Shown piece after piece: positions 62,918-64,000 of a DNA stretch of 64,000 nucleotides (its first letter is position 1; each line of letters begins with the position of its first letter). This stretch comes from Streptomyces sp. Je 1-332 (GTDB taxonomy: Bacteria > Actinomycetota > Actinomycetes > Streptomycetales > Streptomycetaceae), in NCBI RefSeq assembly GCF_040730185.1, contig NZ_CP160402.1, forward strand, positions 2,728,001 through 2,792,000, read 5' to 3'. Both the position numbers and the translations under genes were made by a program. The notes below the pieces were generated by a model. The model ran no database searches, was not told the DNA's origin, and saw nothing but the letters and a program-made list of their open reading frames with translations.

Positions 62918-64000
62918 ATGGCCAATTTCTCGAAGTCGAACGTGCCGCAGTTCTCGGTCGACGTCTACCAGAACGAGTACCTCCCGGAGGGCGGCCGCGA
63001 GGTCAACGCGATCGCCACGGTGACCTCGACGGGCGGCGGCACGGTGGGGGCCGCGGTGAGCGCCCCGCACCTCTACTCGGCGGGGCAGACCCCGGACGCG
63101 GCCGTGGCGATCATGGTCGACTGTTCCGGCTCGATGGACTACCCGCCCACGAAGATGCGCGGCGCCCGTGACGCCACGGCCGCCGCCATCGACGCCGTAC
63201 GTGACGGAGTCCACTTCGCGGTGATCGGCGGCACCCATGTCGCCAAGGAGGTCTATCCGGGAGACGGCCGCCTCGCGGTCGCCGACTCACGGACCCGGGA
63301 CCAGGCCAAGCAGGCGCTGCGCAAGCTCAGCGCGGGCGGCGGCACGGCCATCGGCACGTGGCTGCGGCTTGCCGACCGGCTCCTGTCCTCGGCCGACGTC
63401 TCCATACGGCACGGAATCGTGCTCACGGACGGCCGCAATGAACACGAGTCACCTGAGGATCTGCAGGCCTCACTCGACGCCTGCGCGGGCCGCTTCACCT
63501 GCGACGCGCGTGGCGTGGGCACCGACTGGGAGGTCAAGGAGGTCACCGGCATCGCATCGGCGCTGCTCGGCACCGCGGACATCGTCGCCGACCCCTCGGG
63601 GCTCTCCGCCGACTTCACGCAGATGATGGAGGCGGCGATGGGCAAGGAGGTCGCCGACGTCAGCCTGCGGCTGTGGACACCGCTGGGCGCGGAGATCAAG
63701 TTCGTCAAGCAAGTGGCGCCCACGGTCGAGGAGTTGACCGAGCGTCGTACGGAGGCGGGACCGCGCGCCGGCGACTATCCCACCGGGTCCTGGGGCGACG
63801 AGTCCCGCGATTACCACATCTGCGTCGAGGTGCCGAACGCCGAGCTCGGCCAGGAGATGCTCGCGGCCCGCGTCTCGCTGATCGTGCCGCAGCCGGACGG
63901 CAGCGCCCAGACGCTCTCCCAGGGGCTCGTGCGGGCCGTGTGGACGGATGACATGTCCGCTTCGACGTCGATCAACCCGCAGGTGGCGCACTACACGGGC
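62918..64000 (+). CDS. VWA domain protein (3' truncated)
   Basis: The frame is open from ATG 62918 (GGGGGAGCAGGG upstream) to the window end: 361 codons visible. A von Willebrand A domain fills about residues 60-240 with an intact metal site: DCSGSMD, then a Thr in GGGTAIGTW and an Asp in LTDGRNEHE. No signal peptide or membrane helix is seen, so it is cytoplasmic. The segment after the VWA domain is beta-rich. Its place after kinase and phosphatase suggests a protein-interaction partner or effector of that pair. The C-terminal part, which may hold an FHA or zinc-ribbon domain, is outside the window. Confidence 0.88.
   Translation, partial: MANFSKSNVPQFSVDVYQNEYLPEGGREVNAIATVTSTGGGTVGAAVSAPHLYSAGQTPDAAVAIMVDCSGSMDYPPTKMRGARDATAAAIDAVRDGVHFAVIGGTHVAKEVYPGDGRLAVADSRTRDQAKQALRKLSAGGGTAIGTWLRLADRLLSSADVSIRHGIVLTDGRNEHESPEDLQASLDACAGRFTCDARGVGTDWEVKEVTGIASALLGTADIVADPSGLSADFTQMMEAAMGKEVADVSLRLWTPLGAEIKFVKQVAPTVEELTERRTEAGPRAGDYPTGSWGDESRDYHICVEVPNAELGQEMLAARVSLIVPQPDGSAQTLSQGLVRAVWTDDMSASTSINPQVAHYTG

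Overview
The window is very high in GC with strong third-position GC bias, frequent GTG starts and purine-rich ribosome binding sites. It carries families typical of filamentous actinomycetes: a mycothiol-type nitroreductase with a SigR-like promoter, SodF, a PknG kinase, an ABATE/CGNR regulator and a ROK-controlled chitosan-oligosaccharide operon. It looks like a chromosomal core segment of a Streptomyces. From memory, the gene order resembles the S. coelicolor SCO2626-SCO2668 region; this was not checked by alignment. No rRNA, tRNA, CRISPR, prophage or insertion sequence was seen.

Layout. 1-5.3 kb: end of a cation/proton antiporter, SpoIIE-type phosphatase, Eis-like acetyltransferase, small membrane protein, Nei-type DNA glycosylase, RpiB. 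5.4-12.3 kb: three paralogous amino acid permeases interleaved with a BBE-type flavoprotein and BioY. 12.4-17.9 kb: SodF, mycothiol-type nitroreductase, first aminopeptidase N, and a regulator/nuclease-like protein. 18-23.3 kb: serine hydrolase, Tat-exported metallophosphoesterase, Nudix and PNPOx-like proteins, ABATE regulator. 23.4-30.4 kb: large secreted subtilase, a sigma/anti-sigma pair followed by a molybdoenzyme, and asd. 30.5-39.9 kb: a flavin monooxygenase, second aminopeptidase N, a repeat-rich gap, LysR regulator, EamA transporter, and a divergent TetR/flavin monooxygenase pair with duplicated operators. 39.9-47.8 kb: malQ preceded by an unusual small repeat-containing ORF, a GH84-like secreted enzyme, HNH protein, MscS channel.

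47.9-54.7 kb is a ROK regulator, ABC importer (binding protein and two permeases), GH4 glycosidase and sugar kinase. This is the csnR-csnEFGHK arrangement for uptake and processing of glucosamine oligosaccharides, with an 11-bp palindrome as likely operator.

54.9 kb to the end is a tightly packed signalling operon: a four-TM GlnX-like protein, GlnH-like binding protein, helical protein, PknG kinase, PP2C phosphatase and a VWA protein that runs off the window. The first, second and fourth genes match the GlnX-GlnH-PknG amino-acid-sensing module of mycobacteria and corynebacteria. Here it gains a dedicated phosphatase and a VWA protein, and kinase and phosphatase each carry two zinc ribbons. 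This is the best candidate for an under-described system.

Other notable signals are a hairpin repeat family clustered at 34.8-35.2 kb with one copy inside the malQ reading frame, a dispersed 3'-end element, and several short tandem repeats in promoter regions.
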